Below the pieces are notes generated by a model, which was not told the DNA's origin, did not search any database, and was given only the letters and a program-made list of their open reading frames with translations. DNA of 35,892 nucleotides from JBBIUS01 sp037440105 (GTDB taxonomy: Bacteria > Patescibacteriota > Patescibacteriia > XYB2-FULL-38-15), in contig JBBIUS010000007.1 of NCBI GenBank assembly GCA_037440105.1, positions 1-35,892 of the forward strand. Reading direction: 5' to 3'. The position numbers were made by a program, and so were the translations under genes. Shown piece by piece: positions 1 to 11,849 of the stretch (position 1 is its first letter; every line of letters begins with the position of its first letter).

Positions 1-49
1 AACAATTTCGTGGTACTTTGTATTTTCATTAGTGGTCTTTAGTTTTATT

Positions 50-535
50 TCACCGATGGCCTTTATACCCGCTCTGACGAGGCCCTGATTCTTCGCCCCG
101 CGTCCAAATTTTTTTAGGCAGTTTGACTGGTTTTCCGTCTTTGCGAATTGTCAGATAATCAGGCCCAGAAAGCGGCTCTTCCATTTTCAATTTAGAAACA
201 CTATTTTTTATGCCGACAATTTCATAAGTCGGTTTTTTTCTTTTTTGCCAAATTTTTTTGAAAACACATTGGCCATCGCGAAATAAATTTTCATAATAAG
301 CATCACTATCACGAAATTTTTGGTCAACTTCTTTCAAAACAGTAGGATTAAATTTAATCCCCCAAATTCCTGCCATTTCTGGGATGCCTGTTACACGCAT
401 CAAAAGCGAATCTCCTGAAGCGCGATCAGAACATAACGGACAATACAAAATGTCAACTACGTCTTCGTTGAATTTTTCATCGCAATGAAATTCAACTTTT
501 GTTTTTTGACAAAAACATTTTTTGATAAAATTCAT
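50..535 (-). CDS. Cys-rich hypothetical protein
   Basis: I do not recognise this protein. From the ATG at 535 it has about 161 residues; a GTG at 556 would add seven. The N-terminal third holds several cysteines (CFC near the start, a His-Cys, and a CPLC pair about 30 residues later), which could form a small zinc-binding module. The rest is basic and hydrophilic, without membrane segments or a signal peptide, so it is probably cytoplasmic. It is transcribed divergently from ileS across an 80-bp spacer that holds a tandem TTGTTACAA motif. The upstream neighbour on this strand is ileS, in the opposite direction, so it starts its own unit. No function is proposed. Confidence 0.6.
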   Translation of the reverse strand: MNFIKKCFCQKTKVEFHCDEKFNEDVVDILYCPLCSDRASGDSLLMRVTGIPEMAGIWGIKFNPTVLKEVDQKFRDSDAYYENLFRDGQCVFKKIWQKRKKPTYEIVGIKNSVSKLKMEEPLSGPDYLTIRKDGKPVKLPKKIWTRGEESGPRQSGYKGHR

Positions 536-564
536 AATATTGTATTTTACAAGCACTAAATTTT

Positions 565-582
565 TTGTTACAATTGTTACAA
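565..582. promoter_or_regulatory. Tandem TTGTTACAA motif in divergent promoter region
   Basis: Two perfect, adjacent copies of the 9-bp palindrome TTGT-T-ACAA lie at 565-573 and 574-582. On the - strand a TATAAT lies at 582-587, so the motif would overlap the start site of the upstream gene. On the + strand TTTACA (546-551), a 17-bp spacer and TACAAT (569-574) could serve ileS. The arrangement suits an operator between divergent genes, but no cognate regulator is visible in the window. Confidence 0.4.
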
Positions 583-615
583 TTATACCATAAATTTAAA
601 TAAAATTTAAACAAA

Positions 616-3549
<2,934 letters not shown>

Positions 3550-3555
<6 letters not shown>

Positions 3556-3634
3556 CACAAATGGGCAAGCCCCACGGATAACACGAATTATTGTTATTAG
3601 CGGGGCGAACGCAAGGAGCCCATTAGTGCAATCC
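3550..3634 (+). repeat. 85-bp palindromic dispersed repeat, copy 1
   Basis: An imperfect palindrome with nested arms: GGATAAC outside, then GGGC/GCCC, GCCCC/GGGGC, and AATAACAC opposite TGTTATT near the centre. It aligns end to end with the reverse complement of 17571-17657 at roughly 85% identity by eye, with a 2-nt gap. It begins in the last ileS codon, supplies the ileS TAA, and ends 12 bp before the likely start of the next gene. Confidence 0.85.
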
Positions 3635-3646
3635 TTCCAAAAAAAT

Positions 3647-4603
3647 ATGACTGTTCAACAAATCTTTAATTTAGCCATCAAAATGGGGATTAATTCAGAT
3701 CTACGCGGCAAAGCGGCTGTTCAAAAAATGCTTAAAAGAAAAAAAGATTATTACGAAAAATTAAATAAAGAACAAAAAGAAGAATTTGATCTTGAAGCGC
3801 TTAATAACCCGTATCTTGATAGCCGAATCCATTTTGATAGCGGCAAGCCAGTCAAAAAAATTTTAACTGGCATTGATATGGAGGGCGATGAAATATTTTT
3901 AGCTCAAAAATTAGGCGCTGATTTAATTATTGCTCATCATCCCCGCGGAAAAGCCCTGGCTGACTTGGCTGATGTTATGCATTTGCAAGCAGAGATCTAT
4001 GCTCAGTACGGAATGCCAATCAATGTGGCTGAAGGAGTGCAAAAACCGCGGATTGAAGAAGTCTCCCGCGGTGTTAATCCTATCAATCACTACCGATCGA
4101 TTGATATTACTCGGTTATTGAAGATAAGCTACATAAATGTCCATACGCCGACTGATAATTTAGTTGCTAATTTTTTAAAGAAAAAAATAGCCGCGGCTCG
4201 GCCTGAATATGTCGGCGATATTTTAAAAATTTTAAAAGAAATCCCTGAGTATGCCCAAGCAATAAAACTCGGAGCTGGGCCTCGTCTTTTTGCCGGGCAT
4301 CCGGAAAACCGCTGCGGCAAAGTTGCGGTCACTGAAATTACCGGCGGCACTGAGCCATCGCCAAAAATTTACGAAAAAATGGCCCAAGCTGGTATTGGTA
4401 CAATTATTGGCATGCACCAATCAGAAGAACATAAAAAAGAAGCAGAAGCAGCCCATTTAAATGTGGTTATTGCCGGGCATATGTCTTCTGATTCGCTTGG
4501 CATGAATTTATTTTTGGACGAACTTGAAAAACGCGGAATTGAAATTATTCCGTGTTCTGGCCTTATCAGAATCAAAAGGTTTAAAAAAACGCGCAACAGG
4601 TAA
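3647..4603 (+). CDS. NIF3/DUF34-family putative metal-binding protein
   Basis: Belongs to the NIF3 (DUF34; GTP cyclohydrolase I type 2-like) family, which binds two metal ions and whose cellular role is unsettled. Supporting signatures are the LIIAHHP metal-site motif in the first third and GHMSSDSLG near the C terminus, which supplies further likely ligands. The start is placed at ATG 3647. An in-frame GTG at 3626 lies inside the palindromic repeat and would add only a short tail. The resulting 318 residues begin with a charged helical region ahead of the family core. It follows ileS on the same strand with only the repeat between them, and ruvA follows within about 50 bp, so the three are probably one transcription unit. 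Confidence 0.82.
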   Translation: MTVQQIFNLAIKMGINSDLRGKAAVQKMLKRKKDYYEKLNKEQKEEFDLEALNNPYLDSRIHFDSGKPVKKILTGIDMEGDEIFLAQKLGADLIIAHHPRGKALADLADVMHLQAEIYAQYGMPINVAEGVQKPRIEEVSRGVNPINHYRSIDITRLLKISYINVHTPTDNLVANFLKKKIAAARPEYVGDILKILKEIPEYAQAIKLGAGPRLFAGHPENRCGKVAVTEITGGTEPSPKIYEKMAQAGIGTIIGMHQSEEHKKEAEAAHLNVVIAGHMSSDSLGMNLFLDELEKRGIEIIPCSGLIRIKRFKKTRNR

Positions 4604-4653
4604 TTTGTTAACACAATTAGTGTTACATGATTCTGTTACACGTTACATAACAA

Positions 4654-5208
4654 ATGATCTCTTATCTCAAAGGAAAAATTATTTACAAAGGAGAGAATTT
4701 CGTGATTCTTGAAGTAGGCAGCGTCGGCTACCAAATTTTTGTCTCTAAAGAATTTTTAACTAAACAAAAAATTAGTAATGTAATTGAACTTTTTACCCAT
4801 GAATATCTGCGTGAAGATAGTCGAGAACTTTATGGTTTTGGGAAAATTTCTGAATTGGAATTTTTCTGGCAACTTTTGGATGTCTCTGGGGTTGGCCCAA
4901 AATTAGCCCATAGAATTATTTCAACTTATAGATTAGAAAAACTGCAGAAAGCCATTGCTGACGGCGACCTTGCTATTCTTTCTAGCATTTCTGGCGTCGG
5001 TAAAAAAACGGCCCAAAAAATCATTCTTGAACTAAAAGGAAAACTAACAGAAGGAAAATCTACTCAAGATGAAGATGAAATTGTTGAAGCCTTAGTACGC
5101 CTTGGCTACAGAAAACAAGAAGCGCAAGAAGCAGTCAGAAAAATTGGCGAAGATAAAAAGAACGCTGAAGAAAAAATTAAAGCAGCCTTAAAAATTTTGG
5201 GAAAATAA
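4654..5208 (+). CDS. ruvA: Holliday junction DNA helicase subunit RuvA
   Basis: Binds four-way DNA junctions as a tetramer and loads the RuvB motor during recombinational repair. At 184 residues it is close to the usual length. The N-terminal OB-fold starts with the typical MISYLKGKI. Two helix-hairpin-helix motifs are visible (DVSGVGPKLAHRII at 76-89 and SSISGVGKKTAQKII at 110-124). The C-terminal three-helix domain III that contacts RuvB starts at about residue 142 (EIVEALVRLGY). ruvB and ruvC are not in this window. The family N terminus fixes the start. Confidence 0.96.
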   Translation: MISYLKGKIIYKGENFVILEVGSVGYQIFVSKEFLTKQKISNVIELFTHEYLREDSRELYGFGKISELEFFWQLLDVSGVGPKLAHRIISTYRLEKLQKAIADGDLAILSSISGVGKKTAQKIILELKGKLTEGKSTQDEDEIVEALVRLGYRKQEAQEAVRKIGEDKKNAEEKIKAALKILGK

Positions 5209-5245
5209 TCAAAAATTTTTAAATTTACAGTTTTTAATAAACCAA

Positions 5246-6271
5246 ATGCTGACTGTCAACGAAATTAACGACAAAATTGAATGGAATAACTTTCTTTTAA
5301 ACCAGCCAACCCAGACTGGAATTTTTTTACAGAGCGCCGAGTGGCTTGATTTTCAAGGGACGGTTGGACATAAAACTCACCGCCTCGCTTTAGTTGAAAA
5401 TAATAACATTTTAGCTCTTTGTGGAATCATTGAAAATAAATTACCTTTAAGTAAAAAATATTTTTACAGCCCCCGCGGCCCGATTATGAATCATGAATTA
5501 GGAATTAGGAATTATGAATTGCTGATTGATAAAATTTTAGAAATCGCAAAAAAAGAAAAAGCGATTTTTTTAAAAATTGAACCACCAGAAGAAAATTACA
5601 AATTACAAATTACAAATTACAAATTACTGAAAATTGAACCTGTTCAGCCATCTCGCACCCTCATATTAGACCTCTCAAGGTCAGAAGAAGAACTTTTGGC
5701 AGCTATGCATCCAAAAACTCGATATAATATTCGCCTTGCTGAAAGACACGGGGTAAAAATTCATCGAACACGACTCACGGACCATGAGATGTTAAAAAAT
5801 GATTTTGAAACTTTTTGGCAGTTGCTTTCAAAAACAGCCGAACGGGATAAATTTCGCACTCATCAAAAAAATTATTATTGGCAAATGCTAAAAACTTTTA
5901 AGCCACGACCGACCGGTGATGTCCCAGTCCCAAATGTAGCGCTCTATTTTGCAAAATACCAGAACAAAATTTTAGCGACTAATTTAATAATGTTTTTTGG
6001 CGATACAGCCACTTACCTGCACGGCGCTTCATCCGATGAACATCGCAATGTCATGGCTCCGCATCTTCTCCATTGGCAAATTATCCAAGAAGCAAAACGC
6101 CTTGGTTTTAAATATTACGATTTTTGGGGAATTGATGAGCAAAAATGGCCTGGCATCACCAGATTCAAAAAAGGTTTTGGCGGCTTTGAGATTTCTTATC
6201 TCGGTACCTTTGACTTGCCAATTAATAAAACTTGGTATAAAATCTACAATCTCGCGAGAAAAATTCTATAA
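5246..6271 (+). CDS. FemAB-like peptidyltransferase (GNAT fold)
   Basis: A 341-residue member of the FemABX/GNAT-like aminoacyltransferases. Known members use aminoacyl-tRNA to add amino acids to the peptidoglycan precursor stem at the cytoplasmic face. Supporting segments are FLQSAEWLDFQ near the N terminus, MHPKTRYNIRLAERHGV in the middle (a hallmark of the second GNAT-like half) and a C-terminal region with YDFWGIDEQKWPGITRFKKGFGG. Two stretches are repeat-derived and in frame: 5486-5521 (MNHELGIRNYELL) and five tandem AAATTAC units at 5593-5627, read as YKLQITNYKLL. They probably form tolerated surface loops. It ends the + strand run that begins with ileS. The exact substrate is unknown. 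Confidence 0.82.
   Translation: MLTVNEINDKIEWNNFLLNQPTQTGIFLQSAEWLDFQGTVGHKTHRLALVENNNILALCGIIENKLPLSKKYFYSPRGPIMNHELGIRNYELLIDKILEIAKKEKAIFLKIEPPEENYKLQITNYKLLKIEPVQPSRTLILDLSRSEEELLAAMHPKTRYNIRLAERHGVKIHRTRLTDHEMLKNDFETFWQLLSKTAERDKFRTHQKNYYWQMLKTFKPRPTGDVPVPNVALYFAKYQNKILATNLIMFFGDTATYLHGASSDEHRNVMAPHLLHWQIIQEAKRLGFKYYDFWGIDEQKWPGITRFKKGFGGFEISYLGTFDLPINKTWYKIYNLARKIL
5593..5627 (+). repeat. Heptanucleotide tandem repeat (AAATTAC x5) inside a gene
   Basis: Five perfect copies of AAATTAC run from 5593 to 5627 inside the FemAB-like gene. Three 7-bp units make 21 bp, so the repeat codes for a seven-residue period (KLQITNY) and can vary by three units without breaking the frame. Confidence 0.9.
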
Positions 6272-6320
6272 ATAAAATAAGTATTTTTTACTTTTTACTT
6301 TTTAATTTTTAATTTACTTC

Positions 6321-6392
6321 GCCCTCGTAGTTGAATGGACACAACGCCTCCCTCCGGAGGAGGTGGTGCAGGTTCGATTCCTGCCGAGGGCA
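6321..6392 (+). tRNA. tRNA-Arg (anticodon CCG)
   Basis: The acceptor stem is GCCCTCG/CGAGGGC with discriminator A at 6392, and CCA is not encoded. The D stem is GTTG/CAAC. The anticodon stem CCTCC/GGAGG closes the loop CTCCGGA, giving anticodon CCG, which reads the CGG arginine codon. The variable loop has 4 nt, and the T arm is GCAGG-TTCGATT-CCTGC. All stems pair. A hairpin terminator follows immediately. Confidence 0.95.
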
Positions 6393-6425
6393 ATTCAAAA
6401 ACTCCGCAATGCGGAGTTTTTGAAT
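6393..6425 (+). terminator. Rho-independent terminator after tRNA-Arg
   Basis: A 15-bp perfect inverted repeat with the core ACTCCGC-AAT-GCGGAGT, flanked by an A run on the left and a T run on the right. It can act in both directions: after tRNA-Arg on the + strand and as a barrier to the - strand surface gene locus, whose last gene ends at 6549. Confidence 0.85.
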
Positions 6426-6548
6426 TTTGAATCCGGTATAAAGTCAATTAGAAAATTTACCAAAATTTTTTTATCTGTCAGGCTACAAACTTACAACTAA
6501 ATCGGAATTATCCCTGCGCCTTTTTGCCATTTTTAATAATTAAAATTT

Positions 6549-8558
6549 TTAATCTTTCACTACAATTCCTTTGCCTTCAACTTGCGGATCGCCTTCTAAA
6601 TTTGAATTTAATTCATCTGAAATCAAGGTTATGGTTCCGCCACTTACCTTATCTTGGCCCGTTACCGTGGTTGGACTAAGTAAAGTTAAGAGTTTGCCTA
6701 CATCTTCGTCTGACGGCTTAACCGTAACTTCAAAATTTGCGCTAATACTTTGGACATCTTTTGGCAGACGATTTAAGACCCAGGCAATTTCTCTAGTTAC
6801 TTTGTTAAATTCTATTTCTCCTGCCTCGATATCAAATTTCTCTGACCAACTAATGTTTTGTGGCAAAGTCGCGCTTATTTTTAAATTTTCTATCTCATGG
6901 AGCGAATTGGTTAATCTCCAAAAAATCCGATAGGCTGTTGTTTCCCCGACTTTAGGAGGGACAGGACCATAACCAACGGCTATCTCATCATCATTAAAAT
7001 AACGCGCTTGAGCTATTAATTTTAAATCTGAATTTAATTTTAAAACAATAATATTGCTCTGGACTAATTTTGGCTCAGAGACAAGATCCCCTATTTGTCC
7101 AATTTTTATCTCAACCAAACTCTTTATCTCAAAATTCTCAAACTGCCAATCTTTAACTGATTCATAATCTTTACTTTTTATCTGAAAATTTATTGTCCCT
7201 TCTTTGTCTGGCTCAAGCGATCCCAACTCTTTAATCTGTTTCTTTGTCCAAAGAATAGTCCCGCTCCGCAAATTTTGCGAAATCTGGGTTCCGGTAACTT
7301 GCCCGTTATTTTCATCAACTAAACTATCCCAATCCAAAAGACTTTTGTTGTTATTTGATGTTGTTTCAAAAGTAATTTTTATTTCAATGTCTTTCATTTC
7401 TACTTGCCCGTTGTTCTTATAAACAATCGAATAATTTAAAGGACTGCCGAAATAAACTGCTTGATCTTTGTTATCCCCATTTACAATTAAGGTTAGAAGG
7501 GCTTCCCCTTTAATCACCTCTAATGAAAAACTGCTTTCTTTTTGGAGATTAAATTTATCGTCAGCAATAAATCCTATTTGCATCTTTAATTCTTTGCTTC
7601 CCTCAACATCGCCAACAAAAGCGCCAGTTATTTCAATTTCTCTTTCTTCTTCAGGGCTCAGACTCTCTATCAACCAAACTGAATTATCCTCTTTTAAACT
7701 CTCAGGCTTGGCTGAATCAAAAACAAAATTTTCCGGATATTGGGCTTTGATTTTTAAATTCTCAAAACTTGTTTGAGAAATATTTTTGTATTTAACTTTG
7801 TAAATAATTTTATCATTAACCAAGGCCTTTTCTGGCCCCTCAACAGAAATTTCTAAATATGAATTTTTTATTTCTATGGTTGCTTGGACAACTTTTTGAA
7901 AATCAGAATTAAAATCAGCTGGTTTGTAGGTCATAACTGCCTGCAAAATCTTTGAAGTGTTAATTTCTCCAAAAACTTGACCAATAACTTCTATCTCACC
8001 TTTTTCGCCGGGAGAAAGACTACCTAAAAGCCAAAGATTATTTTGCGAATTTGCAGCTTGTGGCTTTGCTTCTTTTAAGATAAATCCTTCAGGATAACGC
8101 ACTTCAATTTCTGCATGCCCAAGAGGGACATTCTCATTGTTTTCGTATTTAATTGACAAAGTAACCTCTTCTCCTCCGGCTATCTCCCCTGGGGCATCTA
8201 TCTCTAACTTTACTCCCTCGCCACTAAATTTTTGTGGCGCAAAAATAAAAAACCCTAACCAAGAAATCCCGGCTAACAAAGCAAAGAAAACAACCAAACT
8301 AATAAGGATAAATTTAACTTTGCTTCTTTTTTTATGCTCAATTTTAGACATATCAGGTATTTTCCCATCTTCGCCTTTGTAAATATTTATTAATTCTTTT
8401 GTGATGTCCTTTTTTTCTTTTTCGCTTATTCTTTTGCCCTCTTTCTCTTTCCATTCTTCAGTTTTTAAAAATTTTCTAGCATCATAAGATTTTTCCGCTT
8501 CTTCTGTTTTTTCAATTTCTTTTTCTTCTTTTTTTCTTTTTATCTCTGATTTTTTCAT
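6549..8558 (-). CDS. Membrane-anchored protein with Ig-like (DUF11-type) repeats
   Basis: 669 residues. It has a highly charged Lys/Glu-rich cytoplasmic N-terminal segment (about 80 residues), one membrane helix (KFILISLVVFFALLAGISWL), then a long extracellular region made of repeated beta-sandwich modules of roughly 110-120 residues. At least two are obvious by eye: each runs from a KYENN/KYKNI-type strand through a YPE(G/N)F motif to a LSPGE or LSPEE turn. This resembles DUF11/CARDB-like adhesin or cell-surface repeats. No enzymatic motif is seen. It is the last gene of the - strand surface locus, 31 bp after the DUF4012 gene, so an exposed surface protein or anchor made together with the glycosylation genes is likely (inference). 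Confidence 0.72.
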   Translation of the reverse strand: MKKSEIKRKKEEKEIEKTEEAEKSYDARKFLKTEEWKEKEGKRISEKEKKDITKELINIYKGEDGKIPDMSKIEHKKRSKVKFILISLVVFFALLAGISWLGFFIFAPQKFSGEGVKLEIDAPGEIAGGEEVTLSIKYENNENVPLGHAEIEVRYPEGFILKEAKPQAANSQNNLWLLGSLSPGEKGEIEVIGQVFGEINTSKILQAVMTYKPADFNSDFQKVVQATIEIKNSYLEISVEGPEKALVNDKIIYKVKYKNISQTSFENLKIKAQYPENFVFDSAKPESLKEDNSVWLIESLSPEEEREIEITGAFVGDVEGSKELKMQIGFIADDKFNLQKESSFSLEVIKGEALLTLIVNGDNKDQAVYFGSPLNYSIVYKNNGQVEMKDIEIKITFETTSNNNKSLLDWDSLVDENNGQVTGTQISQNLRSGTILWTKKQIKELGSLEPDKEGTINFQIKSKDYESVKDWQFENFEIKSLVEIKIGQIGDLVSEPKLVQSNIIVLKLNSDLKLIAQARYFNDDEIAVGYGPVPPKVGETTAYRIFWRLTNSLHEIENLKISATLPQNISWSEKFDIEAGEIEFNKVTREIAWVLNRLPKDVQSISANFEVTVKPSDEDVGKLLTLLSPTTVTGQDKVSGGTITLISDELNSNLEGDPQVEGKGIVVKD

Positions 8559-8589
8559 ATTTTAAGAAAATAAAAAATATTAAAAATTT

Positions 8590-10563
8590 TTATAATTTTT
8601 CTTCAAACATTGCCCCATAGAAAAAGTCTGTGGTCATTTTTTCACGCGTAAGCCAAGCTGCATCTTTAATTTGCAAACTCTCTGGATACTTCCAAATCGG
8701 TCTCCAGTTATAAGGAAACTTCAGTTCGCTTTTTATTTCTGCTCTACTGCCAGGCTGCTTTTGAATTAAAAGCGAATAAATCACCCCTTCTTTTTTTCCC
8801 AAGCCCAAACTTTGTTTTAAGGATGAAAACCAATCCCTTGATGTTTTTTCAAAAGACAACTTAAAAGGTAACCGATAAGTGAAAACTACGGCTTTTGTTT
8901 CGCCGGGATCGATCTGAACCCAATTGCCAAAAACTGTTTTTCCAAATTCTTCGCTAATTTTTGTTCCACTTTCTTTATCAAAAGAAATTTGCTTTTCAAA
9001 AATACTTAAATCTTTGTCTGGTTTCAAATAGTCTTCTGGTGAATCAAAAAATTCTTGCGGTGGAGCCTCAAACCCCTTTGCCTCGAGCAATTCACTTCCT
9101 TTTGGAACATAAATTCTAAGATAATCAACATTCCGTACCCCAGTAAAGAGTTCGCCTTTAATTCCACGATGGATTTTAGTAATCGTTACGCGATTAATTA
9201 TTGAACCGTCATCGCTAATTTGTGCCAAATGTTCTATTTTATTTTCAATAACTGCATCTGTTTTTCCTCCGGCGATATTTGTGTCAACCACCATTAAATA
9301 ATCGCCGCTTGTTTCCTTGATTTCTCCGCCCCAACCTAAATCTAAAACAGCCTTTTGAATTTCTTTATCATTAAAATAAAGAAGTAAATCTTTTTCAATT
9401 AATACCTGATTTAAAACGCCAGCCAATTTGGCTAATTGACCGCTGTCGTTTATCAAAATTTTTTCTATAGTTTTTGAGACTAAATCAGCAATTATTTGCT
9501 TTGGCTTATTTTCTTTTCTGTCATATTCTATTTCAACTGATTTTTGAATTTCAAAGTCAAAATTTTCGCTGTCAATCACTTTTCCATAATTAGGCATTCC
9601 GATCGGACCAATTACTTCTAAAATTTTTCGGAAAAAGTCAGCTGTAACGGCAATTACGCCATCAACCGAAGGTCCGCCGCTTTTTGTATAAAACCACATA
9701 ATCTTTTGGGCAGAAGCAGGGAAATCCGGAAACCAATTAGCATCCTGAAATTCCCAACGGGAAGCAATTAATTGAAGAGGCTCAGGGGCTAAAACATTTT
9801 CAAGCAGCCACCCTTGAAGAGCATAAGAGCCTTGAGGGGGGACTTCTATCTTCTTAATCTCGCCGCGCCATATATCAACCAAAGCAAAACTGCCAATAAA
9901 ACCGCCTGTTGGCCTAATCTCATTATTATTTTGAAAAATTATCAAATATCTTTTTTCAGTTTCATAGCCCAAAATCTTTTTAACAATGTCCGAAACCAAA
10001 AACGCCTTTTTAACCCCTTCTTTTTGCGGTAAAATTTTCAAAACATCAATTAAACGAAAATTAAATTTATCTAACTTATTTTGAACTAAAAAATTTTCGA
10101 AACGGCTATAATAAGAAAATGCCTGAAATGGTAAAACTAAAACAAAAGAAAAAACCAAAAAACTAAGCAAACCTTTTTGCCAACCAACCGGCAAGGAAAA
10201 TCTGCCAATCTTAAATATATTTTTAGAAAAATTCAGACTGTTGGTTAATATTGACTTTACCCCCCTAAAAACACTGCAGAAGAAAAGTGGGATACGTTTT
10301 CCTAAAAAGGCAAAAAACCCCTTAAACGATTTTATGAATTTTTTAAAAAATCCAAAAATAAAAGTAAATAACAAATAAAATGGACCAACAAATGAAAGTT
10401 CTTGAAAAGACGGGAGAAAAACTTTTCTTTTTTGCAGAAGCGGGGCCTCTTCCTTTTTTGCCTCAACTTTCTTTAAATTAATAATATAAGGCGAAGGCCG
10501 ACAAATTTCGCTGTCGCTTTGAACAACATTTATTTTAAAATATTTTTTTGAATCCCTTGGCAT
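8590..10563 (-). CDS. DUF4012 domain membrane protein
   Basis: 657 residues. The N-terminal 160 residues hold hydrophobic membrane segments (one around FYLLFTFIFGFF, one around LLSFLVFSFVLVLPFQAFSYY). The segment that starts YLIIFQNNNEIRPTGGFIGS is the diagnostic core of DUF4012, a domain of unknown function common in CPR bacteria and actinobacteria and usually encoded near polysaccharide genes. The large C-terminal part is predicted to be outside the membrane. It lies between glycosyltransferases and the Ig-like surface protein in one - strand run, pointing to a role in cell-surface assembly. There is some similarity in context to LytR-CpsA-Psr-type ligases, but I see no such motif. Confidence 0.85.
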   Translation of the reverse strand: MPRDSKKYFKINVVQSDSEICRPSPYIINLKKVEAKKEEAPLLQKRKVFLPSFQELSFVGPFYLLFTFIFGFFKKFIKSFKGFFAFLGKRIPLFFCSVFRGVKSILTNSLNFSKNIFKIGRFSLPVGWQKGLLSFLVFSFVLVLPFQAFSYYSRFENFLVQNKLDKFNFRLIDVLKILPQKEGVKKAFLVSDIVKKILGYETEKRYLIIFQNNNEIRPTGGFIGSFALVDIWRGEIKKIEVPPQGSYALQGWLLENVLAPEPLQLIASRWEFQDANWFPDFPASAQKIMWFYTKSGGPSVDGVIAVTADFFRKILEVIGPIGMPNYGKVIDSENFDFEIQKSVEIEYDRKENKPKQIIADLVSKTIEKILINDSGQLAKLAGVLNQVLIEKDLLLYFNDKEIQKAVLDLGWGGEIKETSGDYLMVVDTNIAGGKTDAVIENKIEHLAQISDDGSIINRVTITKIHRGIKGELFTGVRNVDYLRIYVPKGSELLEAKGFEAPPQEFFDSPEDYLKPDKDLSIFEKQISFDKESGTKISEEFGKTVFGNWVQIDPGETKAVVFTYRLPFKLSFEKTSRDWFSSLKQSLGLGKKEGVIYSLLIQKQPGSRAEIKSELKFPYNWRPIWKYPESLQIKDAAWLTREKMTTDFFYGAMFEEKL

Positions 10564-10620
10564 ATATAATTGGAAATTGTAGAATTCTGTCTGCCTTAAC
10601 GCTCTCTTTATGTAGTAATT

Positions 10621-11739
10621 TTATGAAATTGAGTTGTAAACACTTAGAGTTTGCTCAGCGCATTTTTGCCAACTGTATTTTTTGACTTGCTCGAGTCCTT
10701 TAGAAATTAACTCTTTCCTCAAAGTCTGGTCAAACAAAACTTTCTTTATTTTTTCTGCCATATCTTGATGACTTTTAGGATCAAAATAAACTGCTGCTTC
10801 TCCATAAATTTCTGGCAAACAAGAAGAATTCGAGGCAACGACTGGCAATCCATAGCTCATTGCTTCAAGCCCCGGCAGACCAAACCCCTCAACAAAAGAA
10901 GGAAAAACATAAAGACTAGCATTTCGATAGAGATCAGCTAATTCTTTCTCAGAAACAAAACGAGTAAAAACAATTTTATTTTTAATTTTTAAATCAACAA
11001 TTTCTCTTTTTAGTCTTTCGTAAAAATAGTCTTCTCTGCCAACCAAGACCAATTGATAATCTAAATTTAAATTTCCAAAAACTTCAATTAAACTTTCTAA
11101 ATTTTTATGCGGATAGGCATTACCAACATAAAGCAAGTAAGGTTTAACAATTTTGTGCTTTTTTAAAACATCTTTATCCGGTATTCCTAACTGTCCGTAT
11201 TCCACGCCGTCGCAAGCCTCGTATGTGACAACAATTTTCTCTGGTTTAACTTTAAAATAATTTATTAATTCTTTTTTAGTACATTCAGAAACAGTAATAA
11301 TCTTCTTTGCCCGCCAAAGGCCAAAACCAATGACAATCCGGTAAGCTAGATATTTTATTTTATAGAGAAGTGGTCCAAGGGTGGTGGCTCGCGGGGTTGG
11401 AAATTGAAGAAGAATTAAATCGTGGATTGTGACAACAAATTTTGTTGGACAAAAAATTGGAATATTAAAATGTGGAAAATGGACAAGGTCAAGCTTCTCA
11501 CGCCAGATTAGCCAAGGTATCGCAACCTGCTCAACTAAACTGTACCATCGATAATCAGCCAAAACTTTTTTAAAATTTGAAACTTTGGGAGTGTAATAGT
11601 CCCAATTTTCTTTTCGCAAAAAAATTATATATTCATTGGTTTGATCGATCTTTTCCAGATTTTCCACCAGCCGTTCCACATATCTACCCAAACCTTTTCC
11701 GACCGGACCAAAAAATCGAGCATCTATTCCTATTTTCAT
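10621..11739 (-). CDS. Glycosyltransferase family 4 (GT-B)
   Basis: 372 residues with a GT-B glycosyltransferase pattern. The N-terminal MKIGIDARFFGPVGKGLGRY is the acceptor-domain start seen in GT4 enzymes. The C-terminal donor domain carries LLYVGNAYPHKNLESLI and the E-x7-E motif EGFGLPGLE. It would transfer a sugar from an activated nucleotide donor to a growing lipid-linked or surface glycan at the cytoplasmic face. It is the third of three consecutive GT4 genes in transcription order, with the DUF4012 gene downstream. Donor and acceptor sugars cannot be deduced. Confidence 0.88.
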   Translation of the reverse strand: MKIGIDARFFGPVGKGLGRYVERLVENLEKIDQTNEYIIFLRKENWDYYTPKVSNFKKVLADYRWYSLVEQVAIPWLIWREKLDLVHFPHFNIPIFCPTKFVVTIHDLILLQFPTPRATTLGPLLYKIKYLAYRIVIGFGLWRAKKIITVSECTKKELINYFKVKPEKIVVTYEACDGVEYGQLGIPDKDVLKKHKIVKPYLLYVGNAYPHKNLESLIEVFGNLNLDYQLVLVGREDYFYERLKREIVDLKIKNKIVFTRFVSEKELADLYRNASLYVFPSFVEGFGLPGLEAMSYGLPVVASNSSCLPEIYGEAAVYFDPKSHQDMAEKIKKVLFDQTLRKELISKGLEQVKKYSWQKCAEQTLSVYNSIS

Positions 11740-11849
11740 AGTTTAATTATAACAAAAAATAAAAATAAAAAAAGGATCCTTGCATATTTTCGCAAACATC
11801 GCTTGACATCGACGCCTTAATTTAACTATGGCTGAATTAAAATGTCGAC

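Noticed and set aside
4524..4712. A + strand frame reading VLALSESKG, reminiscent of a CPR dispersed-repeat peptide.
   Set aside because: It overlaps the conserved C terminus of the NIF3-family protein (IIPCSGLIRI) in another frame and the start of ruvA. No second copy was seen, so it is treated as chance.
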